A DNA stretch of 64,000 bases from Myroides odoratus. Lineage in GTDB: Bacteria; Bacteroidota; Bacteroidia; Flavobacteriales; Flavobacteriaceae. This document shows, piece after piece, positions 1 through 8,784 of this stretch; within the stretch, counting starts at the first letter, position 1, and each line of letters starts with the position of its first letter. Where the stretch lies: NCBI RefSeq assembly GCF_001549985.1, contig NZ_LROZ01000004.1:62001-126000 (forward strand), given 5' to 3'. Position numbers and translations under genes: made by a program. The notes below the pieces were generated by a model that was given only the letters and a program-made list of their open reading frames with translations, ran no database searches and had not been told where the DNA came from.

Positions 1-284
1 TGAAAAAATCAGAAACAGCAATCCACTGTATCAATCTATTTTGGAACCAAGTGGATGGCAGGGAAAGCACTCCTTTGTATAGTATCTATAACCAAGCTAT
101 TAAGGAATTAGATTTTAGTTTGATGCAAAGTCATATTAAAAGTAGTAGCAGATTTCGAAAGGAGAGCGAAGCGACAAGCAAACTTGTTTTCCGCTCCACT
201 TTACTACCACCAGATAAACGTCTGAGTAAAGCAAGTGGTTTAGACCTTTTTATAGAAGAATTTTTAGCAATCATCCAATTATAA
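1..284 (+). CDS. Small ICE protein of unknown function, 5' end at window edge
   Basis: The reading frame runs from the first bases of the window to a TAA at 282-284 and gives about 94 residues. The window begins with TG followed in frame by AAA AAA TCA, so the start codon is probably an ATG that has lost only its A to the window edge. A GTG at 51 is an alternative but would discard an open frame. The protein is hydrophilic and basic in the middle, with no membrane segment. It is followed four bases later by the DUF3408 gene, so it belongs to the same operon. In CTnDOT-like elements this position follows the ParA-like TraA gene. I do not recognise its family. Confidence 0.6.
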   Translation, partial: KKSETAIHCINLFWNQVDGRESTPLYSIYNQAIKELDFSLMQSHIKSSSRFRKESEATSKLVFRSTLLPPDKRLSKASGLDLFIEEFLAIIQL

Positions 285-288
285 TACC

Positions 289-720
289 ATGAAAAAAGAA
301 GACAAAAAACAACCGCATATCGATGAAGAACTAATGATGAGTCTAATGGTAGATGGAGTGAGAAAAGAAGGAATCAAAGAACCACTTCAGTTAGATATTG
401 AAAAAGTAGAAGAACAGAGAAAGACAGAAGATATTTCATTAAATAAGAGTCCTGTTTCAAAACAAAAGAAGCAAACAAAGCAATCTGTTGAAACTGATTA
501 CGAGAGTACTTTTTTTAAAAAATCAGACACCAATGCAAGAGATGGTAAGACAGTGTATATAAGACCTGAATTTCACGAAAAACTAACTCGAATCATTCAC
601 ATAATAGGTGAGGATAAAATAACGATTTATGCCTATTTAGATAATTTGTTAGACAATCACTTTGATGAGTTTGCTCAGCAGATTACTAAGAGTTACAATG
701 AAAAATATAAACCAATTTAA
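289..720 (+). CDS. DUF3408 conjugative transposon protein (TraB/TraC position)
   Basis: This 143-residue protein has a charged, low-complexity N-terminal half (about 1-80) and a conserved C-terminal domain with the pattern GKTVYIRPEFHEKL followed by IYAYLDNLLDNHF. That pattern identifies the DUF3408 family of Bacteroidetes conjugative elements, proposed to be ribbon-helix-helix-like DNA-binding or partition accessory proteins. The next gene repeats the same C-terminal domain, so the two are probably an ancient tandem duplication. It lies 4 bp after the preceding gene and 11 bp before the next one, so it is co-transcribed with them. Its exact role in transfer is unknown. Confidence 0.8.
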   Translation: MKKEDKKQPHIDEELMMSLMVDGVRKEGIKEPLQLDIEKVEEQRKTEDISLNKSPVSKQKKQTKQSVETDYESTFFKKSDTNARDGKTVYIRPEFHEKLTRIIHIIGEDKITIYAYLDNLLDNHFDEFAQQITKSYNEKYKPI

Positions 721-731
721 TATCAAAAATC

Positions 732-1004
732 ATGAAAAATTTATTTAAGAAAACAGAAGTAAAAAACGATACTAAGAAATACGAGGATCAGTTTTTAGTT
801 AATCGATTACCTGCAAATAGTAAAGGAAAAGTAGTGTACATCCGTCCTGAACACCATGAAGTACTCATTCGCCTTGTTCAATTATCTAAAGAAAATAAAA
901 CAACGCTCTATGCTTATATTGACAATATATTAGAACAACATTTAAAAGATCACACTGATGATATCAAAGCTTATTTTCAAGAACATTTTAAACCAATTCT
1001 ATAA
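732..1004 (+). CDS. DUF3408 conjugative transposon protein, second copy
   Basis: This 90-residue protein is nearly only the DUF3408 domain: GKVVYIRPEHHEVL is followed by LYAYIDNILEQHL, matching the upstream gene position by position. It lacks the long charged N-terminal extension of that neighbour. In CTnDOT-like elements two such small proteins sit between the ParA-like gene and traD, which is the arrangement here. It starts 11 bp after the preceding stop and ends 3 bp before the traD-like start, so translation is probably coupled. Function beyond membership of the transfer operon is not established. Confidence 0.8.
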   Translation: MKNLFKKTEVKNDTKKYEDQFLVNRLPANSKGKVVYIRPEHHEVLIRLVQLSKENKTTLYAYIDNILEQHLKDHTDDIKAYFQEHFKPIL

Positions 1005-1007
1005 TCT

Positions 1008-1514
1008 ATGGAAATAGTCATAATAATCAGTCTTGTTATTATAATTGCTCTTCTGTTATTAGATAAAAATAAAATCACAAAACAGAAGAACCAATCTAAA
1101 ACAGAAGAGTTACCTTTTAAGCAAGATGTGTCCTTCAGCATTATAGGAGAAAGTAAACCAGTTATGCTAAAACAATCATTATCTACTAACCAAGAAGAAT
1201 ATATTGATTTAGAAGAGGAAGAAAAAGAACTAGGTGAGAGTTTACAACCAATGGATCATGATTTTACTGAGCGAGTCAGCCTGGATGAACTTACTAGTTT
1301 TGTGAACTCTATTGAAGAAGAGTTTATTAATGAGATTGCAATAAAAACAGCCCAGAAAATAGAAGGATCTGATTTACTTGAATTACTTCAACAAGCAATG
1401 CCTGATTCAGCTAAGACAATAGCAAAACTATTAGATCAATCATTAAACGAAAAATCATCAAAAAAGGAAGAAGTAATAGATAGTGAAGATTTTAATATTA
1501 ATGATTTTGTGTAA
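1008..1514 (+). CDS. traD: TraD-like conjugative transposon membrane protein
   Basis: The 168-residue protein opens with one strongly hydrophobic segment (about residues 3-18, rich in I, V and L) and continues as an acidic, mostly charged cytoplasmic region. Position between the DUF3408 genes and traE matches traD of Bacteroidetes conjugative transposons. This family is poorly conserved in sequence, so the name rests mainly on position and architecture. It is not related to the F-plasmid TraD coupling protein. It is the last gene before an intrinsic terminator at 1527, so it probably closes the first transcription unit of the tra region. Confidence 0.55.
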   Translation: MEIVIIISLVIIIALLLLDKNKITKQKNQSKTEELPFKQDVSFSIIGESKPVMLKQSLSTNQEEYIDLEEEEKELGESLQPMDHDFTERVSLDELTSFVNSIEEEFINEIAIKTAQKIEGSDLLELLQQAMPDSAKTIAKLLDQSLNEKSSKKEEVIDSEDFNINDFV

Positions 1515-1526
1515 AGAAAAACTGTG

Positions 1527-1563
1527 AAGGCGTTAGTGTAAAGTATACTTAACGCCTTTTTTA
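1527..1563 (+). terminator. Intrinsic terminator after traD-like gene
   Basis: A perfect 9-bp stem (AAGGCGTTA at 1527-1535 with TAACGCCTT at 1550-1558) is followed by a T-run. It lies 13 bp after the traD-like stop codon and separates traA-D from traE-N. Confidence 0.85.
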
Positions 1564-1627
1564 TTACAACTTATCGCCATGAGCATCCACTAACTTCCAC
1601 AATCAATCCCTCAGTTTGTTTTTCAAA

Positions 1628-1679
1628 GACATTTACCAAAGTATCATGCAAAGGGCATGATTATAACCAAGTAAATGTC
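1628..1679 (+). promoter_or_regulatory. Two-tier hairpin in the traE leader
   Basis: Outer arms GACATTTAC (1628-1636) and GTAAATGTC (1671-1679) are perfectly complementary. Inside them ATCATGC (1643-1649) pairs with GCATGAT (1655-1661). The outer stem ends 6 bp before the traE start codon, so in an mRNA it would cover the ribosome-binding region. The structure is seen directly; a role in translational control, or as a binding site for a transfer regulator, is inferred. Confidence 0.6.
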
Positions 1680-1685
1680 ATTCTT

Positions 1686-1994
1686 ATGAAAACAAAAACA
1701 ATCAAACAACGATTATTCTTACTACTTCTAGTCCTTAGTAGTTTACCCTTATTGGCTCAAGGAAACGGAGCAGCTGGTATTACAGAAGCAACCCAAATGG
1801 TCACTTCTTATTTTGATCCAGCCACTAAACTTATCTACGCCATTGGAGCAGTAGTCGGTTTAATTGGAGGAGTAAAGGTGTACAACAAATTCTCCAGTGG
1901 TGATCCCGATACAAGCAAAACAGCTGCAAGCTGGTTTGGAGCTTGTATTTTCTTAATTGTAGCTGCTACCATTCTAAGATCCTTTTTCCTCTAA
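1686..1994 (+). CDS. traE: TraE, DUF4134 conjugative transposon protein (VirB2-like)
   Basis: The 102-residue protein has a signal-peptide-like start (residues 1-25, ending near LLAQG) and two further hydrophobic segments around 48-65 and 83-100. This small two-helix form after a signal peptide fits DUF4134/TraE, the presumed pilin-like VirB2 equivalent of the Bacteroidetes type IV secretion system. It is the first gene after the terminator and leader hairpin, so it probably heads a separate transcript. traF begins 12 bp after its stop. Confidence 0.85.
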   Translation: MKTKTIKQRLFLLLLVLSSLPLLAQGNGAAGITEATQMVTSYFDPATKLIYAIGAVVGLIGGVKVYNKFSSGDPDTSKTAASWFGACIFLIVAATILRSFFL

Positions 1995-2005
1995 ACGATA
2001 CGCTT

Positions 2006-2350
2006 ATGAAAAAGTATAGTATCAATAAAGGTATTGGAGCCAGTGTTGAGTTTAAAGGACTCAAGGCGCAGTACCTGTTTTATTTTGCAGGCGGACTTTT
2101 GGGTAATCTTATTCTTGTAATGGTTTTGTATATGGCAGGAGTAAACAATTTTATTTGTTTGAGCTTTGGTTTTGGATTTTCGGGTTATCTGATCTACAAA
2201 GTATTTTCATTAAATAAGAAATACGGTCAGTATGGCCTTATGAAACTTCAAGCTAGAAAATACTTTCCAAGGTATATCATCTCAAGGAAAGATATCAAAG
2301 GGTATTTCAATAGAAATTTAAAACTAACGACCTATGAGAAATACAGCTAA
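2006..2350 (+). CDS. traF: TraF, DUF4133 conjugative transposon protein (VirB3-like)
   Basis: The ATG at 2006 (MKKYSINKGIG) is chosen; a longer frame from 1943 would overlap traE and lacks the family start. The 114-residue protein has two adjacent membrane segments (about 24-45 and 48-64) and a basic C-terminus, as expected for DUF4133/TraF, the VirB3-like inner-membrane partner of the TraG ATPase. Its last 17 bp overlap the start of traG, which suggests translational coupling of these two partners. Confidence 0.85.
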   Translation: MKKYSINKGIGASVEFKGLKAQYLFYFAGGLLGNLILVMVLYMAGVNNFICLSFGFGFSGYLIYKVFSLNKKYGQYGLMKLQARKYFPRYIISRKDIKGYFNRNLKLTTYEKYS

Positions 2351-4829
2351 GACAAACACCCTTGAGCGGATGTTTCCGATTTTATCGGTTGAGAATAACT
2401 GTATGGTCTCTAAGCAAGGAGATATCACGGTTTGCTATAAAGTGATCTTACCTGAGATATTTACAATTTCAGACAAGGAGTATGAAACTATTCACAGCGT
2501 ATGGCATAAGGCTATTAAGACGCTTCCGGAATTTACGGTTATTCACAAGCAGGATTGGTTTATAAAAGAAAGTTATGAAGCGGATTTTAAAGACGCAGAA
2601 CAAAGCTATCTCAGTAGAAGTTTTGAACGGCATTTTAATGAACGTCCCCACCTTAATCACAGTTGTTATTTGTTTATCACAAAGACTACCAAAGAGCAAA
2701 TCAAAAGCCAAAGCAACTTTTCATCACTCACAAAAGGGGAGCTGATTCCCAAAGAAATAAGAGATAAAGACTCGGTTCAAAACTTTTTGGAAGCCACGAC
2801 TCAGTTTGAGAAGATTTTGAATGATAGTGGACTGATTCACTTAATTAAACTATCTGAAGAGGATATTATCGGCTCAAAAGATAAAAGCGGACTCTTGGAG
2901 CAGTACTTAACGCTAAGTCCTAGTAAAAGAGGAAGCCTTCAGGATATTGCTATCAATGCTGAACAGGTTAGAGTAGGAGATAATAGGCTTTCTGTCCATA
3001 CGCTTTCAAGTACAGATGATTTACCTACTGAGGTGTCTTATTTGTCTCGTTATGAAAAGCTGTCAACGGATAAAAGTAGTATGGCTTTGTCGTTTGCATC
3101 TCCTGTTGGGCTCTTACTTAATTGTAATCATATCTACAATCAATATTTGTTTATAGAAGACAGTGATTACAATTTAAAACAGTTTGAAAAATCAGCTAAG
3201 AATATGCATTCCTTGGCCAGATACAGCAGAGCTAATCAGATCAACAAGCAGTGGATTGAAGAATACCTAAATGAGGCGCATAGTAAAGGGCTAACATCCA
3301 TTAAAGCTCACTTTAATATAATGGCATGGTCAGATAATCATAGTGAGCTTAAAAAGCTTAAAAACGACTGTGGGAGCGCAATTGCTTCCATGGAATGCGT
3401 ACCAAGACACAACACAGTGGATGCTCCCACACTTTACTGGGCAGGTATGCCAGGGAATAGCGCAGACTTTCCTAGTGAAGAGAGCTTTTATACCTTCATT
3501 GAACCTGCACTTTGCTTGTTTACAGGGGAAACCAATTATCAAAACTCGCTATCTCCTTTTGGAATTAAAATGGCAGATAGACTCACTGGTAAACCGATTC
3601 ATTTGGATATTTCTGATTTACCTATGAAAAAGGGAATTATCACCAATCGCAACAAGTTTATCTTGGGGCCTTCGGGTAGTGGTAAGAGTTTTTTTACCAA
3701 TCATATGGTAAGGCAATACTATGAGCAAAATGCTCATGTGTTGCTTGTAGATACTGGAAATTCCTATCAAGGTTTATGTGAGCTTATTAAAGGAAAAACA
3801 AAAGGTGAGGACGGAGTATATTTCACCTATACTGAAGAAAACCCCATTGCTTTTAATCCATTTTATACCGATGATGGGGTGTTTGATATTGAAAAAAGAG
3901 AAAGTATTAAAACGCTCATCTTGACTCTTTGGAAGCGCGATGACCAGCCGCCCTCACGAGCTGAGGAAGTAGCGCTTTCAAACGCGGTTAGTGGATACAT
4001 TCAAAAACTTCAAAACAGCAATGTAAAACCAAGCTTCAATACTTTTTATGAGTATATCAAAACAGATTACAAAAAGGAGTTAGAACAAAAACAGGTTAGA
4101 GAAAAGGACTTTGATCTTTATAACTTTTTAAATGTCTTAGAGCCTTATTACAAAGGTGGGGAATATGACTACCTATTAAACTCAGAAAGTGAGCTTGACC
4201 TTTTAAACAAACGCTTTATCGTTTTTGAAATTGACGCAATCAAGGATCACAAAATTCTCTTTCCTATAGTGACAATCATCATTATGGAGGTGTTTATAAA
4301 TAAGATGCGACGTCTTAAAGGACAGCGCAAATTAATCTTAATTGAAGAGGCGTGGAAGGCCATCGCTAAAGAGGGTATGGCGGATTACTTAAAGTATTTG
4401 TTTAAGACTGTTAGAAAGTTCTTTGGAGAGGCAATTGTGGTTACCCAAGAGGTAGATGATATTATTCAATCTCCGATTGTAAAAGAGAGTATTATCAATA
4501 ACTCAGATTGTAGGATCCTGCTTGATCAGCGTAAGTACATGAACAAGTTTGATGATATACAGGCTATGCTTGGACTGACAGATAAAGAAAAAGCTCAGAT
4601 ACTTTCGATAAACCTAAACAACAATCCAAACCGCCTGTACAAAGAAGTATGGATTGGTCTTGGTGGTACTCACTCTGGAGTATATGCTACAGAAGTTAGC
4701 TATTCAGAGTATCTCGCTTATACCACAGAAGAAACTGAAAAGCTACAGGTAATGAACCTGGCTAAAAAGCTTGACGGTAATGTAGAGATCGCAATAAAGC
4801 GCTTGGTACAAGAAAGACAGAAAGAGTAA
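2334..4829 (+). CDS. traG: TraG conjugation ATPase (VirB4 family)
   Basis: This 831-residue protein is the energy-providing ATPase of the mating apparatus. Walker A is GPSGSGKS at about residues 445-452 and Walker B is LILIEE at about 667-672. The N-terminal 400 residues are the membrane-associated VirB4-like region typical of TraG-type proteins of Bacteroidetes elements. Full length matches the usual 830-840 residues, so the gene looks intact. It overlaps traF by 17 bp. It should not be confused with the coupling protein also called TraG in other systems. Confidence 0.95.
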   Translation: MRNTAKTNTLERMFPILSVENNCMVSKQGDITVCYKVILPEIFTISDKEYETIHSVWHKAIKTLPEFTVIHKQDWFIKESYEADFKDAEQSYLSRSFERHFNERPHLNHSCYLFITKTTKEQIKSQSNFSSLTKGELIPKEIRDKDSVQNFLEATTQFEKILNDSGLIHLIKLSEEDIIGSKDKSGLLEQYLTLSPSKRGSLQDIAINAEQVRVGDNRLSVHTLSSTDDLPTEVSYLSRYEKLSTDKSSMALSFASPVGLLLNCNHIYNQYLFIEDSDYNLKQFEKSAKNMHSLARYSRANQINKQWIEEYLNEAHSKGLTSIKAHFNIMAWSDNHSELKKLKNDCGSAIASMECVPRHNTVDAPTLYWAGMPGNSADFPSEESFYTFIEPALCLFTGETNYQNSLSPFGIKMADRLTGKPIHLDISDLPMKKGIITNRNKFILGPSGSGKSFFTNHMVRQYYEQNAHVLLVDTGNSYQGLCELIKGKTKGEDGVYFTYTEENPIAFNPFYTDDGVFDIEKRESIKTLILTLWKRDDQPPSRAEEVALSNAVSGYIQKLQNSNVKPSFNTFYEYIKTDYKKELEQKQVREKDFDLYNFLNVLEPYYKGGEYDYLLNSESELDLLNKRFIVFEIDAIKDHKILFPIVTIIIMEVFINKMRRLKGQRKLILIEEAWKAIAKEGMADYLKYLFKTVRKFFGEAIVVTQEVDDIIQSPIVKESIINNSDCRILLDQRKYMNKFDDIQAMLGLTDKEKAQILSINLNNNPNRLYKEVWIGLGGTHSGVYATEVSYSEYLAYTTEETEKLQVMNLAKKLDGNVEIAIKRLVQERQKE

Positions 4830-4906
4830 GACAAAACAGTGCTCTAATCCAACTTCTAAAAGGATAAAAAAAGAGGAACAAAACAATCAACTAAAACACA
4901 CTCAAA

Positions 4907-5539
4907 ATGAAAAAACTAATTCAGGTAGTTATGGTAGCTGTGCTACTAGTTCTACCCATACAAATTCACGCCCAATGGGTGGTGAGTGACCCTGGAAATT
5001 TAGCCTCAGGTATACTAAATAGCGCCAATGAAATTATCCAAACTTCTGCCACAGTGGATAATGTAATAAAGAACTTCAAAGAAGTAGAGAAGGTCTATAA
5101 ACAAGGCAAGGAATACTATGACAAGCTACAAGCGGTCAATAATCTAATAAAAGACGCGAGAAAAGTACAACAAACCGTGCTACTAGTTGGAGACGTGTCA
5201 GAGCTCTATGTCAAGAACTTTGGTAAAATGCTAAATGATCCTAATTTCTCGGCTCAAGAGCTTGTCGCTATTGGCAATGGATATGCCATTCTTTTAAATG
5301 AGAGTACAGAGCTTTTAAAAGAACTCAAACAAATTGTAAGCGCTTCGAGTTTGTCTTTAAATGACAAAGAACGCATGGATGTAATCGATAGAGTGTATAA
5401 AGAAGTGAAGGACTATCACAACCTTGTTAGTTACTATACTAGAAAAAATATAGGCATAAGTATACTAAGGGCTAAAAAGAAAAACAATACTCAACGAGTA
5501 CTTGATCTCTATGGGGCGTCCAATCAAAAATACTGGTAG
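4907..5539 (+). CDS. traI: TraI, DUF4141 conjugative transposon protein
   Basis: The 210-residue protein has a clear signal peptide (1-23, ending IHAQW) and an otherwise helical, soluble sequence with coiled-coil character at about 55-90. It matches TraI/DUF4141 of Bacteroidetes elements, a periplasmic T4SS component that resembles VirB5-like proteins in position and size. It is separated from traG by 77 bp without a terminator and ends 2 bp before traJ. CTnDOT has a traH between traG and traI; no such gene is present here. Confidence 0.85.
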   Translation: MKKLIQVVMVAVLLVLPIQIHAQWVVSDPGNLASGILNSANEIIQTSATVDNVIKNFKEVEKVYKQGKEYYDKLQAVNNLIKDARKVQQTVLLVGDVSELYVKNFGKMLNDPNFSAQELVAIGNGYAILLNESTELLKELKQIVSASSLSLNDKERMDVIDRVYKEVKDYHNLVSYYTRKNIGISILRAKKKNNTQRVLDLYGASNQKYW

Positions 5540-5541
5540 CT

Positions 5542-6537
5542 ATGGGAGAGAGTAATTTACATGAAGTACTTCAGAATCTCTATTACGATATGATGCCTCT
5601 CTCGGCAGAAATGGCGGGAGTGGCTAAAAGTGTAGCGGGTCTTGGGGCTCTTTTTTACATCGGATTGAAAGTATGGCAAGCCTTAGCAAGCGCAGAACCT
5701 ATTGATGTGTATCCGATGCTAAGACCCTTTGCTTTGGGTATTTGTATCATGTTTTTTCCAACCCTTGTGCTAGGAACCTTAAACACGGTGCTTAGTCCTG
5801 TGGTTAAAGGGACACATCAGATACTGGAGAATCAAGTGATTGATCTAACGAATTTGCAACAACAGAAAGATGTTTTAGAAAAAGAAGCTATGCTTCGAAA
5901 TCCAGAGACGGCTTATTTAGTTTCAAAAGAGGAGTTTGACAAAAAGCTCGATGAGCTAGGATGGTCTCCTTCAGATTTAGCAACCATGAGCGGGATGTAT
6001 ATAGAAAAGGGAATTTATGAAACTCAGAAAGTAATTAGAGACGCCTTTAGAGATTTCTTAGAAATGATTTTTCAAGCCGCAGCCCTTGTTATTGATACCA
6101 TTCGCACGTTCTTTTTAGTAGTGCTGTCCATACTTGGTCCCATTGCCTTTGCCATCTCAATATGGAGTGGTTTTGAATCTACAATTACCCAGTGGCTCAC
6201 AAGGTATATAAGCGTGTATCTCTGGCTTCCAGTAGCGGATTTATTCAGTGCTATGCTCGCTAAGATTCAATCGCTAATTATTGAAAGAGATATGCAGATG
6301 CTTTCAGATCCAAGCTTTATTCCCGATACCTCTAATACCGTTTATGTGATATTTATGATCATTGGCATTGTGGGATACTTTACGATTCCAACGGTAACAG
6401 GTTGGGTAATTCAAGCCGGTGGAGCTGGAAACTTTATGCGCAATATGAATCAAACGGTAATGAAAGTTGGAAATATGGCAACAGCAGGGGCAGGGGCTGC
6501 AGCTGGAAATATTGCAGGTAAACTCATGAAGAAATAG
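5542..6537 (+). CDS. traJ: TraJ conjugative transposon membrane protein (VirB6-like)
   Basis: The 331-residue protein has several membrane segments (near 30-50, 60-80, 170-205, 220-240 and 270-300) and a glycine/alanine-rich C-terminus. Position after traI and before traK, and the polytopic architecture, fit TraJ, the VirB6-like inner-membrane channel subunit of this T4SS class. It begins 2 bp after the traI stop, so the two are co-translated from one mRNA. Confidence 0.88.
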   Translation: MGESNLHEVLQNLYYDMMPLSAEMAGVAKSVAGLGALFYIGLKVWQALASAEPIDVYPMLRPFALGICIMFFPTLVLGTLNTVLSPVVKGTHQILENQVIDLTNLQQQKDVLEKEAMLRNPETAYLVSKEEFDKKLDELGWSPSDLATMSGMYIEKGIYETQKVIRDAFRDFLEMIFQAAALVIDTIRTFFLVVLSILGPIAFAISIWSGFESTITQWLTRYISVYLWLPVADLFSAMLAKIQSLIIERDMQMLSDPSFIPDTSNTVYVIFMIIGIVGYFTIPTVTGWVIQAGGAGNFMRNMNQTVMKVGNMATAGAGAAAGNIAGKLMKK

Positions 6538-6567
6538 ACACAATCAATTATTAAAACCAATAAAACC

Positions 6568-7191
6568 ATGGAATTTAAATCACTTCGAAATATAGAAAAT
6601 AGTTTCCAACAGATTAGACTCTATGCCATTGTATTTGTCGCAGTTTGCCTTTTAGTAGTAGGTTTTTCCATCTACAAAAGTTACGACTTTGCAAAAGAGC
6701 AACGAGAGAAAATCTATGTACTGGACAAGGGTAAATCACTTATGCTTGCCCTGTCTCAAGATGCAAGTATAAATAGGCCAGTAGAGGCCAGAGAGCACAT
6801 AAGACGCTTTCACGAGCTGTTCTTTACTCTCTCGCCTGAAAAAGCAGCCATTGAGGGTAATATGCAACGGGCGTTTAACCTTGCAGATAAAACAGCCTTT
6901 GACTACTACAAAGACTTACTTGAAAAAGGATATTACAGCAGAGTGATCTCAGGGAATATCCAGCAACGAATTGAGGTGGATAGCATTAAAATAGATTTTA
7001 ATAACTATCCTTATAAAACAATGACCTATGCTACCCAGTATATCATCCGATCAAGTAATCTCACTAAAAGAAACCTTATAACAAGTAGCCAGCTTGTTTC
7101 GGCTGTACGCTCAGATAATAACCCGCAAGGGTTTATTATCGAAAAGTTTACAGTTGTTGAGAACAGAGACTTAGAAGTTGTTAAGCGCTAA
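6568..7191 (+). CDS. traK: TraK conjugative transposon protein (VirB8-like)
   Basis: The 207-residue protein has a short cytoplasmic start, one membrane helix (about 18-37, IVFVAVCLLVVGFSIY) and a periplasmic domain. This bitopic form, the usual length of about 207 residues and the position fit TraK. In this T4SS class TraK takes the place of VirB8, linking the inner membrane to the periplasmic channel. An ATG with 30 bp of spacer after traJ is the natural start. Confidence 0.9.
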   Translation: MEFKSLRNIENSFQQIRLYAIVFVAVCLLVVGFSIYKSYDFAKEQREKIYVLDKGKSLMLALSQDASINRPVEAREHIRRFHELFFTLSPEKAAIEGNMQRAFNLADKTAFDYYKDLLEKGYYSRVISGNIQQRIEVDSIKIDFNNYPYKTMTYATQYIIRSSNLTKRNLITSSQLVSAVRSDNNPQGFIIEKFTVVENRDLEVVKR

Positions 7192-7203
7192 AAAACAAAT
7201 CCT

Positions 7204-7473
7204 ATGAATAAGTTACAAGTTTTAAGACATAGCTATTCTAGTAGGTTTCTAGCCTATTGGAATAATCAATCGTTGCTGAGACAGCGCGCTTTATTACTTA
7301 CGGCTTTTACTCTTTACACACTTGTCTGTCTTTTTATTGTAAAGACAAGCTTTACCTCTAAAATAAAGGAAGCAACAAGTAGGCAGAAGCAAAGTAATAT
7401 AAAGACTGTTAAGTATTTGCTTGATAGGCAAAAGATAGAATCACACCCAACTAGTAAAACTAAAACATTATGA
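7204..7473 (+). CDS. traL: TraL, DUF3989 small membrane protein
   Basis: This 89-residue protein has one central membrane helix (about 30-48) flanked by basic segments. It fits TraL/DUF3989, the small protein always found between traK and traM in Bacteroidetes conjugative elements. Its stop overlaps the traM start by 4 bp (ATGA arrangement), which indicates coupled translation. A specific biochemical role is not known. Confidence 0.8.
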   Translation: MNKLQVLRHSYSSRFLAYWNNQSLLRQRALLLTAFTLYTLVCLFIVKTSFTSKIKEATSRQKQSNIKTVKYLLDRQKIESHPTSKTKTL

Positions 7474-8756
7474 ATCAAGATCAAACATCAAATAAGAGTC
7501 ATCAGATTGAGAAAGTACCCAAAGAAAACAAGGCAATTCAAAATTTGATAGAAAAACACAAAAAGCACATTGTCTTTGCTTTAATGGGGATTGTGTTTTT
7601 AGGGGCTATGTACCTTTTGTTTAAACCAGATGAAAAGGAGGTAATTATCCACAATGATTCCATTCCAGAGGCTATAACACAAGGGATGCCAACAGATAAG
7701 GTAAAGGCTTATGAAAAAGAGTTATGGGAACAGAAGCAACAGGAAAATGAAAATCAGATTCACTCCTTAGCAGATTATTGGAATGAGCCTCAAGATGAGT
7801 CTAATATTACTTATAATCATAAAGATTATAATGTAGAACCTACTTATACGCCCTACGAGCGGTCTTATCAGAACTACAAGCAAACTCAAGATGTGCTTGG
7901 TAGTTTTTACGATAGTACTGAAAATCCAGAAACGGATCGACTTAAAAAACAGATCGAAGAGTTAGAAAAGCGTTTAGAGGAAAAAGATACTCCAACTGCT
8001 CTTACGATGGACAATCAATTAGAGCTTATGGAAAAGTCGTTTCAGATGGCAGCTAAATATTTACCAGGTGGACAAACTCCAAATGTGTCATTACCCGTAA
8101 ATCAAACTCCAAGTGCCAAAACAATTCCAAGTAAGAAGCAGGCCATTACTGTGATAGATAAAACAAGTAAAGAGATTGTATCCTCACTTGTAAAACCAAT
8201 GAGTCTTCAGGATTTCTTACCAGATAATCTTCAAGACAATCAAACCTTTTATACAGCAGAAGGAGAGCGTAAAACGCAAAGCCACAAAAACAGTATAAGA
8301 GTTAGTATTAAAGAAGATCAGGTCATTATAAATGAAGGCTACATTAAACTAAGACTCTTAGAAAGTATTGTAATAAATGGAGCTTTATTACCTAGTGAAA
8401 GCACGCTCATTGCTAAAGTAAAAGTAAACAGTGGCAGGTTAGAGCTTATTGTAAACTCTATTAAGATTGAAGAGACCATCATAGAAACAGAGCTTATCGG
8501 TTATGATAACTATGGGCAAAAAGGCTTAGAGGTATTAGATCTTCAAGAAATAAGCGCCTCAAAAGAAATCATTGCCAATATGGGGCAAACAGCAGGCACA
8601 AGTATCTCAATGAGTAGATCTGCTTCAGATCAAATAGCAGGAGATTTAACCAAAGGGCTCATTCAAGGTGTGTCAGGATACTTTTCAAAAAAAGTAAAAG
8701 CTCAAAGAGTAGCCTTAAAACAAGGACAAGAGCTGTTTCTTGTACCTAAAGAATAA
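7470..8756 (+). CDS. traM: TraM conjugative transposon protein (VirB10-like)
   Basis: The 428-residue protein has a cytoplasmic N-terminus, one membrane helix at about 34-50, a charged and proline/glutamine-containing stalk with coiled-coil potential near 150-175, and a C-terminal beta-rich domain (about 250-428). This is the layout of TraM, the VirB10-like protein that spans the periplasm. Length is near the family norm. It overlaps traL by 4 bp and is followed 28 bp later by traN. Confidence 0.9.
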   Translation: MNQDQTSNKSHQIEKVPKENKAIQNLIEKHKKHIVFALMGIVFLGAMYLLFKPDEKEVIIHNDSIPEAITQGMPTDKVKAYEKELWEQKQQENENQIHSLADYWNEPQDESNITYNHKDYNVEPTYTPYERSYQNYKQTQDVLGSFYDSTENPETDRLKKQIEELEKRLEEKDTPTALTMDNQLELMEKSFQMAAKYLPGGQTPNVSLPVNQTPSAKTIPSKKQAITVIDKTSKEIVSSLVKPMSLQDFLPDNLQDNQTFYTAEGERKTQSHKNSIRVSIKEDQVIINEGYIKLRLLESIVINGALLPSESTLIAKVKVNSGRLELIVNSIKIEETIIETELIGYDNYGQKGLEVLDLQEISASKEIIANMGQTAGTSISMSRSASDQIAGDLTKGLIQGVSGYFSKKVKAQRVALKQGQELFLVPKE

Positions 8757-8784
8757 CAATCAATAACAAAAAAATCAAATCATT

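Noticed and set aside
1943..2005. Longer start for traF
   Set aside because: The extension overlaps traE in another frame and lacks similarity to the family start; ATG at 2006 fits position and length.
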